A stretch of 64,000 bases of DNA from Pollutimonas subterranea (GTDB lineage Bacteria > Pseudomonadota > Gammaproteobacteria > Burkholderiales > Burkholderiaceae_B): positions 124,001 to 188,000 of the forward strand of contig NZ_PDNW01000006.1 of the NCBI RefSeq assembly GCF_002849655.1. The letters are read 5' to 3'. The notes beneath the pieces were generated by a model that saw nothing but the letters and a program-made list of their open reading frames with translations, was not told the origin of the DNA and ran no database searches. The position numbers were made by a program, and so were the translations under genes. Numbering within the stretch: the first letter of the stretch is position 1; each line of letters starts with the position of its first letter. Positions 54,814-64,000 of the stretch are shown here, in pieces.

Positions 54814-55602
54814 TTAATTGCTGAACATCAGCGCGGTAAGTACAAAGTCGAGTCCCAGCACGACCAGGGAGCCGGCGACCACGGTTCGCGTGGTCGCGCG
54901 GGAGACGCCTTCCGGCGTTGCCTTGGCCGTCCAGCCGGCATGCAGGGCAATGAGGGTGACGGCGATGCCGAACACCACGCTTTTCACGACACCGTTGAGC
55001 ACATCCTTGAATACGTCCACGCCGCCTTGCATTTGCGACCAGAAAACGCCCGGGTCAATGCCGATGAGCAGCACGCCCACGATCCATCCGCCCAGGATAC
55101 CGACCATGGAAAAAACCGCCGCCAGAATAGGCATGGCAATGACGCCGCCCCAAAAACGGGGAACCAGCACACGCCGTATGGGATCGACCGCCATCACTTC
55201 CATGGCTGCAAGCTGTTCGCCGGCCTTCATGAGGCCGATCTCGGCGGTCAGCGACGTGCCCGCCCGTCCGGCAAAGAGCAGGGCCGTGACGACGGGACCG
55301 AGCTCGCGCGTCAGCGACAGCGCCACCAGCAAGCCCAGTGCCTCTTCGGACCCGTAGCGGTTCAGCGTGTAATAACCCTGTAAACCCAGCACAAAACCCA
55401 CGAACAGCCCTGATACTGCAATGATCAGCAGGGAGTAGTTGCCAATGAAATGTATTTGCTGGGACACCAGCCCCGGCCGCCTCAGGGCGCTGCCACTGCG
55501 CGCCAGGATGGCGCCGGCCAGACGCATGAAGGCGCCCAGCCCATTAATGCTGTGGCGCACCTTTGCCCCGAGGCTCGTAATCAACTGAACAGGATTGCTC
55601 AT
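54814..55602 (-). CDS. mlaE: Phospholipid ABC transporter permease MlaE
   Basis: The 262-residue inner-membrane protein has the MlaE family features: an N-terminal amphipathic helix, LIIAVSGLFVGFVLGLQGYY, RELGPVVTALLFAGRAGTSL and GLMKAGEQLAAMEVMAVDPI. The start at 55602 overlaps the mlaF stop by ATGA; the longer frame to 55632 is within mlaF. Confidence 0.94.
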   Translation of the reverse strand: MSNPVQLITSLGAKVRHSINGLGAFMRLAGAILARSGSALRRPGLVSQQIHFIGNYSLLIIAVSGLFVGFVLGLQGYYTLNRYGSEEALGLLVALSLTRELGPVVTALLFAGRAGTSLTAEIGLMKAGEQLAAMEVMAVDPIRRVLVPRFWGGVIAMPILAAVFSMVGILGGWIVGVLLIGIDPGVFWSQMQGGVDVFKDVLNGVVKSVVFGIAVTLIALHAGWTAKATPEGVSRATTRTVVAGSLVVLGLDFVLTALMFSN

Positions 55603-56459
55603 GAGCGCCCTCCCGTCTGTTGGTTCAGCCACTCGGAGAAGGCAGGCGTCGCGGGGTAATGAAAGGCAATGGGCCCGTCTGGCTCGCCTTTCAGGAACTG
55701 GTGCACGTAAGGGTCTTGCGACGCAGAGAGTTCTTCAGGCGTGCCGCTGGCAATAAGCTTGCCTTGCCCCACCATATAGACCTGGTCCGCGATCAGGAAA
55801 GACTCGGCTACGTCGTGCGTAATAAGAATGGAAGCGCAATGAAGCCGGTCGGTGAGGCCGCGGATCAGTTGCGCGGTGATGCCCATCGATATGGGATCCA
55901 GGCCGGCAAATGGTTCGTCATACAGGATCAGTTCGGGTTCCAGCACGATGGCACGGGCAAGCGCCACGCGACGCGCCATGCCGCCCGATATTTCTGAAAT
56001 CCGTAGGTGCGCGGCGGTGCGCAGGCCGACCGCGTCGAGCTTGTCCAGCACGCAGGCGGTAATTTGGCTTTCTGAAACCTGCGTGTGTTCGCGCAAGGGA
56101 AAGGCCACGTTCTCGAAGACGTTCAAGTCGGTAAACAGTGCGCCTTGCTGGAACAGCACGCCCATGCGCTGACGAAGCTCGCGCAGGCCTTCGCCGCGTA
56201 CTTGGGCAATATCCTTGCCAAATACCGTTATCGTGCCCGCTTTAGCCGTGATTTGGCCGGTAGCGGCACGAAGCAGGGTCGTCTTGCCGGAACCCGACCC
56301 GCCCATCATTGCCACGACCTGTCCTTGACGGACTTCGATGTCGATGCCTTGCAGCACCGTGAAGTCGCCGTAGCCCAGGGCTACGTTGGAGAACTTCACG
56401 ATCGGGTCAGTGGAGAGGGGTGGATTCATAGAGTCGGAGCCTGACAAGTAGCCTTGCAT
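55599..56459 (-). CDS. mlaF: Phospholipid ABC transporter ATPase MlaF
   Basis: The 286-residue ATPase has Walker A GGSGSGKTTLL, signature EISGGMARR, Walker B LILYDEPFAGLDP and H-loop ITHDVAES. It drives lipid transport through MlaE. ATG 56459 has a strong AAGGA site five bases upstream; ATG 56429 gives a family-like shorter N-terminus but lacks a site. No mlaB (STAS regulatory subunit) is found in the operon. Confidence 0.92.
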   Translation of the reverse strand: MQGYLSGSDSMNPPLSTDPIVKFSNVALGYGDFTVLQGIDIEVRQGQVVAMMGGSGSGKTTLLRAATGQITAKAGTITVFGKDIAQVRGEGLRELRQRMGVLFQQGALFTDLNVFENVAFPLREHTQVSESQITACVLDKLDAVGLRTAAHLRISEISGGMARRVALARAIVLEPELILYDEPFAGLDPISMGITAQLIRGLTDRLHCASILITHDVAESFLIADQVYMVGQGKLIASGTPEELSASQDPYVHQFLKGEPDGPIAFHYPATPAFSEWLNQQTGGRS

Positions 56460-56513
56460 TGTATCCTTTTGCGCGAAAACCTCCTTATTGCCGCAACGTC
56501 AGGCCGTGCCTCC

Positions 56514-57977
56514 TTAGCGAGGCAGGGTACTGACGCCCATCAGGTATTCATCGACCGACCTGGCGCACTGGCGGCCTTCGCGTATGGCCCACACCACCAG
56601 CGATTGCCCGCGGCGCATGTCGCCCGCGGCAAAGACCTTGTCGACGTTCGTGACGTAGTCGTCGGTATTGGCGCGCGCGTTGCCTCGGGCATCCAGATCG
56701 ACGCCGAAGGCGTCCAGCACATTCTTCACCGGCGACACGAAGCCCATGGCGAGCAGCACGAGGTCGGCGGGCAGTTCGAATTGCGAGCCTTCCAGTTCGC
56801 GCATCTTCATCTGCCCGGTGGCTTTGTCCTTGAACCATTCCACGCGCGCGGCCACGAGCTTCTCTACCTTGCCGTCCTTGCCTTCAAACGATTTGGTGCC
56901 GACCGCCCAGTCGCGCTCGCAACCTTCTTCGTGCGAGGACGAAGACCGCAGCTTGGCCGGCCAGTACGGCCAGGTCAGCGCCTTGTCTTCCGTTTCGGGC
57001 AGCTTGGACATCAGTTCGAACTGCATGACCGACGCCGCGCCTTGGCGATTGCTGGTGCCCACGCAATCCGAGCCGGTATCGCCGCCGCCGATGACAATGA
57101 CGTGCTTGTCCTTGGCGCTGATCTGCTTGCTGACGCGGTCGCCGTTACAGGCCTTGTTCTGCTGCCGCAGGAAGTCCATGGCGAAGTGCACGCCACGCAA
57201 CTCGCGGCCCGGCACGGGAAGGTCGCGAGGGTTCTCGGCGCCGCCGGTCAGCACCACCGCGTCGAATTCGGCCTGCAGCGATTCGGGCGTGCGGGTGTTC
57301 AGGCCCTCTTCGGCGTGTTCGGGGGCGCCCACATAGGTTGAGGGCGAGAACTCCACGCCCTCGGCTTCCATCTGGCGCAAACGGCGGTCGATATGCGACT
57401 TCTCCAGCTTGAAGTCGGGAATGCCGTAGCGCAGCAGGCCGCCGATGCGATTGCTTTTCTCGAAAACCGTCACCGAGTGCCCGGCGCGCGCCAGTTGCTG
57501 CGCGCAGGCCAGGCCGGCCGGGCCGGAGCCCACGACGGCAACCCGCTTGCCGGTCTTGCGTACCGGAGGCTGGGGCAGGACCCAGCCTTCCTGCCATCCG
57601 TGGTCGATGATTGCGTGTTCGATGGACTTGATGCCCACCGCGTCGCTATTGATATTCAGCGTACAGGCGGCTTCGCAGGGGGCGGGGCACACACGGCCCG
57701 TGAACTCGGGGAAGTTGTTGGTCGAGTGCAGCACGTCCAGCGCGCTGTGCCAGTCCTGGCGGTAAACCAGGTCATTCCAGTCGGGGATGATGTTATTGAC
57801 CGGGCAGCCGCTGGTGCAAAACGGAATCCCGCAGTCCATGCAGCGCGCACCTTGCTGCCTGGCTTCTTCGCTGGTCAGGGTGTGGACGAATTCATTCCAG
57901 TGGTTCAGCCGCTTCAGCGGTGCTTCGTAGGTCTCTTTGACACGCTGGAATTCAAGAAAGCCGGTAACTTTGCCCAT
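56514..57977 (-). CDS. gltD: Glutamate synthase small subunit
   Basis: The 487-residue protein has N-terminal iron-sulfur cysteines (CMDCGIPFC then [10 protein letters not shown]), an FAD motif [20 protein letters not shown] and an NADPH motif [15 protein letters not shown]. It feeds electrons from NADPH to the large subunit. It lies nine bases after gltB. The 50 bases to mlaF hold no terminator. Confidence 0.95.
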   Translation of the reverse strand: MGKVTGFLEFQRVKETYEAPLKRLNHWNEFVHTLTSEEARQQGARCMDCGIPFCTSGCPVNNIIPDWNDLVYRQDWHSALDVLHSTNNFPEFTGRVCPAPCEAACTLNINSDAVGIKSIEHAIIDHGWQEGWVLPQPPVRKTGKRVAVVGSGPAGLACAQQLARAGHSVTVFEKSNRIGGLLRYGIPDFKLEKSHIDRRLRQMEAEGVEFSPSTYVGAPEHAEEGLNTRTPESLQAEFDAVVLTGGAENPRDLPVPGRELRGVHFAMDFLRQQNKACNGDRVSKQISAKDKHVIVIGGGDTGSDCVGTSNRQGAASVMQFELMSKLPETEDKALTWPYWPAKLRSSSSHEEGCERDWAVGTKSFEGKDGKVEKLVAARVEWFKDKATGQMKMRELEGSQFELPADLVLLAMGFVSPVKNVLDAFGVDLDARGNARANTDDYVTNVDKVFAAGDMRRGQSLVVWAIREGRQCARSVDEYLMGVSTLPR

Positions 57978-57986
57978 GTCTTTTCC

Positions 57987-60900
57987 TCAGGCAGCAATTT
58001 GTTGTGGGTTGACCGCGCGCCAGAGCTCGCCCAGGGCGCGTCGGTATTCGATGGGCATGACTTTGACGAAAGACTGTCGGGCACGGTCCCAATCGCCCAG
58101 CACGTCACGCGAGCGGAAGCTGCCGGTATAGCGATAGTGATTTTCAATCAATTGACGCAGAATGGTTTCGTCGGTTTCACGCTCGCCGCCGCGCACGGCG
58201 CTATGCCAGGTTTCCAGCTGGCCCAGCTTGCTTTGCTCGGCATGCGAGGTCAGTCGCTCGAGCTCGACCATGCTTAGGTTGCAGCGATGTTGGAAGGTGT
58301 TGTCCGGATCCCAGACATAGGCGACTCCGCCGGACATGCCGGCCGCAAAGTTGCGTCCGGTTTCGCCCAGCACCACGACCGTACCGCCTGTCATGTATTC
58401 GCAACCATGGTCCCCGGTGCCTTCCACAACGGTGGCGGCTCCGGAATTGCGTACGGCGAACCGTTCGCCGGCCACGCCGTTGAAGTAGGCTTCACCGGCC
58501 AGGGCTCCGTACAGGACGGTGTTGCCCGCAATGATGTGGTCCGGCCCGAAACCGCGGAAGTCGTTGGGCGAGCGCACGATAATGCGTCCGCCCGACAGGC
58601 CCTTGCCCACGTAGTCGTTGGCTTCGCCAACGAGGTCCAGCGTAATGCCGTGGGCCAGGAAGGCGCCAAAGCTTTGTCCGGCTGAGCCGTTGCACTGGAT
58701 ATGTATGGTGTCGTCAGGCAGCCCTTCATGGCCGTAGCGCGACGCCACGACGCCGGACAGCATGGCGCCGATGGTGCGGTTGCGATTGCGTACCGGTGTA
58801 ATGAACGACACTTTCTCGCCGCGTTCAATGGCCGCCTTGCTGCGCTCGATCAGCTGATGGTCCAGGGCATGATCCAGCGCATGGTCCTGCTCGGCGGTCT
58901 GATACAGCGCGGTCGTGGTGGGTACCGCATGGAACACGCGGGTGAAGTCCAGCCCCTTCGCCTTCCAGTGCTCGATGCCGGGGCGGGTGTCGAGCAAATC
59001 GACACGTCCTACCATTTCGTCGAAACGGCGTATGCCCAGCTGCGCCATGATCTCGCGGACTTCTTCGGCCACGAAGAAGAAGAAGTTGACCACGTGCTCG
59101 GGCTTGCCCTGAAATTTCTTGCGCAGTACGGGATCCTGGGTGGCAACGCCTACCGGACACGTGTTCAGGTGGCATTTGCGCATCATGATGCAGCCTTCCA
59201 CCACCAGCGGCGCCGTGGCAAAGCCGAACTCGTCTGCGCCCAGCAAGGCCCCGATGGCGACGTCGCGGCCGGTTTTCATCTGGCCGTCGGCCTGGACGCG
59301 GATGCGATTGCGCAGGTTGTTCAGGATCAGGGTTTGTTGCGTTTCAGCCAGACCCAATTCCCAGGGCGTTCCGGCATGCTTGATGGACGACACGGGCGAT
59401 GCGCCGGTGCCGCCATCGTGGCCGGCGATCACCACGTGGTCGGCCTTGGCTTTGGCCACCCCCGTGGCCACCGTGCCCACGCCCACTTCCGACACCAGCT
59501 TCACGGAAATCGATGCCTTGGGATTCACATTCTTCAGGTCATGGATGAGCTGTGCCAGGTCTTCGATGGAGTAGATGTCGTGATGGGGCGGTGGCGATAT
59601 CAACCCCACGCCGGGCACGGAGTAACGCAGCTTGGCAATGTATTCCGTAACCTTGTGGCCGGGCAGTTGGCCGCCTTCCCCGGGCTTGGCGCCCTGGGCC
59701 ATCTTGATCTGGATCTGGTCGGCGCTGGAGAGGTATTCGGCCGAGACGCCGAAACGGCCCGACGCCACTTGCTTGATGCGCGAACGCAGGGAGTCGCCGG
59801 CAAGCAGCGGCACGTCGGCTTCGATGCGGTCCGAACCCAGGAAGGAAGCCAGCGTGTCGCCCTTCTTGACGGTGCTCTTGCCGGCGCGCATTTCGGCGCG
59901 GTAGCGCAATTCGTCTTCGCCGCCTTCGCCCGTATTGGATTTTCCGCCGATACGATTCATGGCAACGGCCAGTACCGTATGTGCTTCGGTCGAGATCGAG
60001 CCCAGCGACATGGCGCCCGTTGCAAAGCGCTTGACGATTTCCTTGGCGGGTTCCACTTCGCTGAGCGGAATGGCGCGGGTGGGATCGACCTTGAACTCGA
60101 ACAAGCCGCGCAGCGTCATATGGCTTCGCGACTGGTTGTTGATCAGCTGGGCGTATTCCTTGTACGTGCTGTAGTTATTGGCGCGCGCGGCGTGCTGCAG
60201 CTTGGCGATGGAGTCGGGCGACCACATATGTTCTTCGCCACGCACCCGCCAGGCATACTCGCCGCCGGCGTCCAGTGCGTTGCTCAGTACCGGATCGGTG
60301 CTGAAGGCCGCGCGATGCACGCGCAGCGCTTCCTCGGCCACTTCGAAAATGCCTATGCCCTGGATGGTGCTGGGCGTGCCGGTGAAGTACTTGCCGATCA
60401 GGCTGTTGTTAAGGCCCACCGCCTCAAAGATCTGGGCGCCGGTGTAGGACATGTACGTCGAGATGCCCATCTTGGACATCACTTTGTTCAAGCCTTTGCC
60501 GATGGCCTTGATGTAGTTCTTGATCGCCACGTCGGGCTGGTCCATGGCGGCCAGCGATTCCAGCGCCAGATAGGGATGGATGGCTTCGGCGCCGTAGCCG
60601 CCCAGCAAGGCAAAGTGATGCACTTCGCGAGCCGATCCGGTTTCCACGACCAGGCCGGTCTTGGTGCGCAGCCCGGCGCGTATCAAGTGCAGGTGTATGG
60701 CCGATGTGGCCAGCAGGGCCGGAATGGCAACGCGCTCACTGTCGATGTTGCGGTCGCTGATCAGCAGGATGTTATAGCCGCTGAGCACGGCGTCGGCCGC
60801 GTTCGAGCACAGCGACGCGATACAGGCTTCAATGCCGTCGGGGCCCCACTCGGTGGGGTAGGTGATGTCCAGTTCGAAGCTGCGAAACTTGCTCGAGGTG

Positions 60901-62792
60901 ATCTTCTCGATATTGCGGATCTGTGCAATGGCCGCGCCGTCCAGCACCGGCTGGGTTACTTCCAGGCGCAGCGGCGGGTTCACGTTGTTGATGTCCAGCA
61001 GATTGGGCTTGGGGCCAATAAAGGACACCAGCGACATCACCAATTGTTCGCGTATGGGATCGATAGGCGGGTTGGTGACTTGCGCAAACAATTGGCGGAA
61101 GTAGTTGTAGAAAGGCTTGGCGCGGTTGGAAAGCACCGCCAGCGGGGCATCGTTGCCCATCGAGCCCATGGCTTCTTCGCCGGTAAGGGCCATGGGCTGC
61201 AGGATGAATTTGTAGTCTTCCTGGGTCCAGCCGAATGCTTGCTGGCGATCGAGCAGGGACGCCACCTTGGGCGCGGTACCGGCGTCCACGACCTGGGTCG
61301 GCAGCGATTCCAGCTTCAGGCGCAGGCGCTCGATCCACTGGCGGTACGGCCGTGTATTGGCCAGTTGCGACTTGATTTCCGAGTCGTCGATGATGCGGCC
61401 TTGCTGCAGGTCGATCAGGAACATCTTGCCCGGCTGAAGACGCCATTTCTTGATAATGCGGTGCTCGGGAATGGGCAGGGTGCCGGCCTCGGACGCCATG
61501 ATCACCATGTCGTCGTCGGTGATCAGGTAGCGGGCCGGGCGCAGGCCGTTGCGGTCCAGCGTTGCGCCGATCTGGCGCCCATCGGTAAACGCCACGGCGG
61601 CGGGACCATCCCAGGGCTCCATCATGGCGGCATGGTATTCATAGAAGGCGCGGCGGTTTTCGTCCATGCCGGTATGCTGTTCCCAGGCTTCGGGGATCAT
61701 CATCATCATGGCGTGCGCCAGCGAATAGCCGGACATCACCAGCAATTCCAGGCAATTGTCGAACGTTGCCGTGTCGGACTGGCCCTCGTAGACGATAGGG
61801 TAGAGCTTGGGCAGGTCTTCGCCCAGCACGGCCGATTGCATGGCGCCTTCGCGCGCGCGCAGCCAGTTGAAATTGCCCTTGACCGTATTGATTTCGCCGT
61901 TGTGCGCAATCATGCGGTAAGGGTGGGCCAAGGGCCACGCCGGAAAGGTATTGGTCGAGAAACGCTGGTGCACCATGGCCAGCGCAGATACCGCCCGGGT
62001 GTCGGCCAGGTCGCGGTAATAGCTGCCGACCTGGTTGGCCAGCAACAAGCCTTTATAGACCACCGTACGCACCGAGATCGAAGGCACGAAATATTCCTGG
62101 CCGTGCGCGAGCTGCATATGCTGGATGGCATGGCTGGCGGTCTTGCGTATGACGTAGAGTTTGCGTTCCAGCGCGTCGGGCACCATGATGTCGTTGCCGC
62201 GGCCAATGAACAGCTGGCGTATCACCGGCTCACAGGATCGCACCGTCGGCGACATTGGCATGTCGCGGTCCACCGGCACGTCGCGCCAGCCTAATACAAC
62301 CTGGCCCTCGTCGCGCACCGCGCGTTCGAGCTCCTGTTCACAGGCCAGGCGGGAAGCCGTTTCCTTGGGCAGGAACACCATGGCCACGCCGTATTCATCC
62401 GGTGGAGGCAGTTCAACGCCCTGCGCGGCCATTTCTTCACGGTACAAGGCGTCGGGAATCTGGACCAGTATGCCCGCGCCGTCGCCCATGAGTTCGTCGG
62501 CGCCTACCGCGCCGCGATGGTCCAGGTTCTCCAGGATCTTGAGCCCTTGCTGGATGATGGAGTGGCTTTTCTTGCCCTTGATGTGCGCGACGAAACCGAC
62601 ACCACAGGCATCGTGTTCGTTGGTGGGGCTATACAGGCCCTGGGCCGATGGAGCCAGCCCGGAAACCTTCAATGGCTTCAATGGCGCCGGCATGGCGGGA
62701 ACCACCGTAGGCTTGCGACCCTGTTTCAGGGCGGCGGCGGACACGTCGGGCGTGCCGGCGGAAAGGAGCTGGGCGCTTGATAATTTGGACAT
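57987..62792 (-). CDS. gltB: Glutamate synthase large subunit
   Basis: The protein (1601 residues from ATG 62792) has the glutaminase domain with nucleophile Cys in [16 protein letters not shown], a central FMN domain with HRIIKK-like loops, the synthase domain ([47 protein letters not shown]), a [14 protein letters not shown] iron-sulfur region and the C-terminal beta-helix (GMSGGVAYV). The Cys must become N-terminal, so about 62 residues precede it as propeptide with this start, longer than the 42 or so of E. coli. ATG 62837 and 62693 are less likely starts. Confidence 0.95.
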   Translation of the reverse strand: MSKLSSAQLLSAGTPDVSAAALKQGRKPTVVPAMPAPLKPLKVSGLAPSAQGLYSPTNEHDACGVGFVAHIKGKKSHSIIQQGLKILENLDHRGAVGADELMGDGAGILVQIPDALYREEMAAQGVELPPPDEYGVAMVFLPKETASRLACEQELERAVRDEGQVVLGWRDVPVDRDMPMSPTVRSCEPVIRQLFIGRGNDIMVPDALERKLYVIRKTASHAIQHMQLAHGQEYFVPSISVRTVVYKGLLLANQVGSYYRDLADTRAVSALAMVHQRFSTNTFPAWPLAHPYRMIAHNGEINTVKGNFNWLRAREGAMQSAVLGEDLPKLYPIVYEGQSDTATFDNCLELLVMSGYSLAHAMMMMIPEAWEQHTGMDENRRAFYEYHAAMMEPWDGPAAVAFTDGRQIGATLDRNGLRPARYLITDDDMVIMASEAGTLPIPEHRIIKKWRLQPGKMFLIDLQQGRIIDDSEIKSQLANTRPYRQWIERLRLKLESLPTQVVDAGTAPKVASLLDRQQAFGWTQEDYKFILQPMALTGEEAMGSMGNDAPLAVLSNRAKPFYNYFRQLFAQVTNPPIDPIREQLVMSLVSFIGPKPNLLDINNVNPPLRLEVTQPVLDGAAIAQIRNIEKITSSKFRSFELDITYPTEWGPDGIEACIASLCSNAADAVLSGYNILLISDRNIDSERVAIPALLATSAIHLHLIRAGLRTKTGLVVETGSAREVHHFALLGGYGAEAIHPYLALESLAAMDQPDVAIKNYIKAIGKGLNKVMSKMGISTYMSYTGAQIFEAVGLNNSLIGKYFTGTPSTIQGIGIFEVAEEALRVHRAAFSTDPVLSNALDAGGEYAWRVRGEEHMWSPDSIAKLQHAARANNYSTYKEYAQLINNQSRSHMTLRGLFEFKVDPTRAIPLSEVEPAKEIVKRFATGAMSLGSISTEAHTVLAVAMNRIGGKSNTGEGGEDELRYRAEMRAGKSTVKKGDTLASFLGSDRIEADVPLLAGDSLRSRIKQVASGRFGVSAEYLSSADQIQIKMAQGAKPGEGGQLPGHKVTEYIAKLRYSVPGVGLISPPPHHDIYSIEDLAQLIHDLKNVNPKASISVKLVSEVGVGTVATGVAKAKADHVVIAGHDGGTGASPVSSIKHAGTPWELGLAETQQTLILNNLRNRIRVQADGQMKTGRDVAIGALLGADEFGFATAPLVVEGCIMMRKCHLNTCPVGVATQDPVLRKKFQGKPEHVVNFFFFVAEEVREIMAQLGIRRFDEMVGRVDLLDTRPGIEHWKAKGLDFTRVFHAVPTTTALYQTAEQDHALDHALDHQLIERSKAAIERGEKVSFITPVRNRNRTIGAMLSGVVASRYGHEGLPDDTIHIQCNGSAGQSFGAFLAHGITLDLVGEANDYVGKGLSGGRIIVRSPNDFRGFGPDHIIAGNTVLYGALAGEAYFNGVAGERFAVRNSGAATVVEGTGDHGCEYMTGGTVVVLGETGRNFAAGMSGGVAYVWDPDNTFQHRCNLSMVELERLTSHAEQSKLGQLETWHSAVRGGERETDETILRQLIENHYRYTGSFRSRDVLGDWDRARQSFVKVMPIEYRRALGELWRAVNPQQIAA

Positions 62793-62933
62793 AGAAGGAC
62801 TCGCAGGTCGATTGGCACCGTCAGGCCGGCCGACCATGCTTTCAGGTGCAGGTCGGCGTAGCGCGGGTTTGGTGCAGTGCAGTAGACGAAAGATACTGCC
62901 CGTTTGTTGATTTTACAAGCGCAATAATTAGGG

Positions 62934-62986
62934 TGCGTCCCTAATTATTATCGTAATAGTTCATTTAATAGATAATAAGGGACGCA
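62934..62986. repeat. 53-bp inverted repeat upstream of gltB
   Basis: TGCGTCCCT (62934-62942) and AGGGACGCA (62978-62986) are exact 9-base inverted ends. Partly paired AT-rich inner arms (AATTATTAT against ATAATA) surround a central region. It lies about 142-194 bases upstream of the gltB start and about 120 bases from the RAYT-like gene. It may be a REP-like unit or an operator. I see no gene in 62793-63105. Confidence 0.55.
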
Positions 62987-63105
62987 TCTAAAATGCTGAA
63001 ACTAAACAGAAAATATAGTCGCTTCGACTGGATTTTGCCGCGCTTGCACCACAATATGCACCAAGACAGGGCATAAAATTTTGACAGGGGCGGGTGAAAA
63101 TACTG

Positions 63106-63840
63106 CTACACAGATGGGGTGGTCTTACGAGGCCTGCCGCGACTTGCCGGCATAAGGCGCCGTGTAGCCAGCGTGGACAGCTTGTCTACGAACCCCGCAT
63201 CGCCCAGCACCCATTGCCCGAATAGCGCTTGCTCAATGCGTTGGCCTTGCGCGGCAGACAAGCCGTTTTGCATGCGTTCCCGGTAGTTGGCTTCTCGGGC
63301 GAAGGGGGTATTTCCGTCCTGCCAATAGTCGACGTGGTCGTTAAGCAGCGTGCGGCCAAGGGCGGCCGCGTCCATCGGCGTACCCGTTGGGGTTCCGGCA
63401 TGCACGCCGGTGTGTGCCGCCGCCGACGACCATGGCCAGCTTTCAGCCCGGTCCACATAGCGCTGCTGCACGGGCAGGGATTCCAGCCAGACCAAGGCAG
63501 GCAGCACCCAGGCTCCGGGCTCAACCAGTGTGCTGCGATACCGGCCCGCAAAGACGCGCCCACGCCGCATATGGGTGGCCAGTCGCCGACCCAGCGCCTG
63601 CATCAGCCGGGACAGGCCTTGCGCATCGGGCGGCGTGGCCAGCAAGGTAATGCGATCGTTCAGCAATAGCCAGCCATGCACGGCCACCTTGTATTCACGG
63701 GCATCGTGCAGCAGCCATTCCAGCAGCCGGTCCAGCTCCGCAGAAGGAGTCGGATCGGATACAGCGGCCAGGGGGCGTACAAATTCAGCCTGTACAAGCT
63801 GGGGAACCTGCGGGGCATAGAGGCGTGGCAGTCGGGCCAT
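63106..63840 (-). CDS. RAYT-like protein without HUH and Tyr catalytic residues
   Basis: The 244-residue protein follows the plan of REP-associated tyrosine transposases (Y1 family): LSRLMQALGRR, FAGRYRSTLVE, LPV, SWPWSSAAAH and a final GRPRK. The His-x-His motif expected in NHVHLLLTP is replaced by DRITLLATP (Arg63-Ile64-Thr65), and the YRYIELNPV tyrosines are replaced by LVWLESLPV (Leu116, Trp118). The chain is full length with no stops, so it is kept as a protein but cannot cut DNA by the known mechanism. A domesticated DNA- or RNA-binding role is possible. Confidence 0.78.
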   Translation of the reverse strand: MARLPRLYAPQVPQLVQAEFVRPLAAVSDPTPSAELDRLLEWLLHDAREYKVAVHGWLLLNDRITLLATPPDAQGLSRLMQALGRRLATHMRRGRVFAGRYRSTLVEPGAWVLPALVWLESLPVQQRYVDRAESWPWSSAAAHTGVHAGTPTGTPMDAAALGRTLLNDHVDYWQDGNTPFAREANYRERMQNGLSAAQGQRIEQALFGQWVLGDAGFVDKLSTLATRRLMPASRGRPRKTTPSV

Positions 63841-63928
63841 GGGAAAAGAGGGTTTCCAGTGGAATTGGCACTATTCTACGGTAGCCGGGCGTTTCCCATT
63901 TCGGGTACATTTATCGGACGCGGCCCTA

Positions 63929-64000
63929 ATGCAGGCTCCTTCAGAAAAGGCTACTCTGATTGCGGTGGCCGGCCCGGGCGGTCGCGCCAGATGGCTCACC
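63929..64000 (+). other. Possible 5' end of a rightward gene, cut by window edge
   Basis: From ATG 63929 a 24-codon frame (MQAPSEKATLIAVAGPGGRA and beyond) stays open to the edge. There is no clear ribosome-binding site, and it is too short to identify or to exclude a leftward gene ending near 63944. Confidence 0.2.

Noticed and set aside
58701-62294. A 1197-codon open frame antisense to gltB
   Set aside because: It is the reverse shadow of a high-GC conserved gene. It has no recognisable domain, while the opposite strand encodes a full glutamate synthase.

Overview
The window looks like a chromosome segment of a betaproteobacterium of the order Burkholderiales, most likely family Alcaligenaceae (the Bordetella/Achromobacter/Pusillimonas neighbourhood). 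This rests on the dense linked block gltBD - mlaFEDAC - yadGH-like ABC exporter - bolA - murA - his - hinT - tatABC, the nearby petABC - sspAB block, and the many tripartite (TRAP) and branched-chain-type (HAAT) uptake systems. No species can be named from the sequence alone.

Left part (1-34 kb) is accessory and catabolic. It opens with a chemoreceptor cut by the window edge, then about 1 kb without genes that holds two long palindromes and an IS5-type transposase remnant. Locus A (2.1-12 kb) has a HAAT transporter whose permease LivM and ATPase LivG are fused, two oxidoreductases, a GntR regulator, and a co-directed pair encoding an AroE-like dehydrogenase and a GMC oxidoreductase. An identical 13-bp palindrome occurs in front of the transporter operon and in front of the regulator/AroE pair. 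Locus B (12-25 kb) has an SDR-GntR pair divergent from a long operon: binding protein, LivH, LivM, LivG, LivF, SDR, a fused E1 alpha/beta dehydrogenase, a VOC protein, E2 and E3. It reads as uptake, alcohol oxidation and thiamine-dependent cleavage of an unknown compound. Its two ATPases carry complementary motif losses that would make one of the two ATP sites degenerate.

From 25 to 34 kb lies a patchwork: a RES/Xre toxin-antitoxin pair, an IS110-type remnant, a beta-lactamase-like serine hydrolase in AT-richer DNA, a CaiB-type CoA-transferase divergent from a LysR regulator, and a TRAP transporter operon led by an HpcH/HpaI aldolase. A tRNA-Thr(UGU) at 34.1-34.2 kb marks the change to housekeeping DNA, with the accessory DNA on its 3' side.

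Right part (34-64 kb) is mostly core. A second HpcH/HpaI aldolase is followed by sspB-sspA, petABC (cytochrome bc1), mscL, a NIF3-family protein, a DegS-like protease, and then about 21 kb of co-directed genes reading leftward from gltB: glutamate synthase, the Mla lipid-transport system, an ABC exporter, bolA, murA, hisG-D-B-H-A-F-I-E, hinT and tatABC. hisC is not in the his cluster and no mlaB is seen. The window ends with a RAYT-like protein that has lost its catalytic residues, and an inverted repeat between it and gltB.
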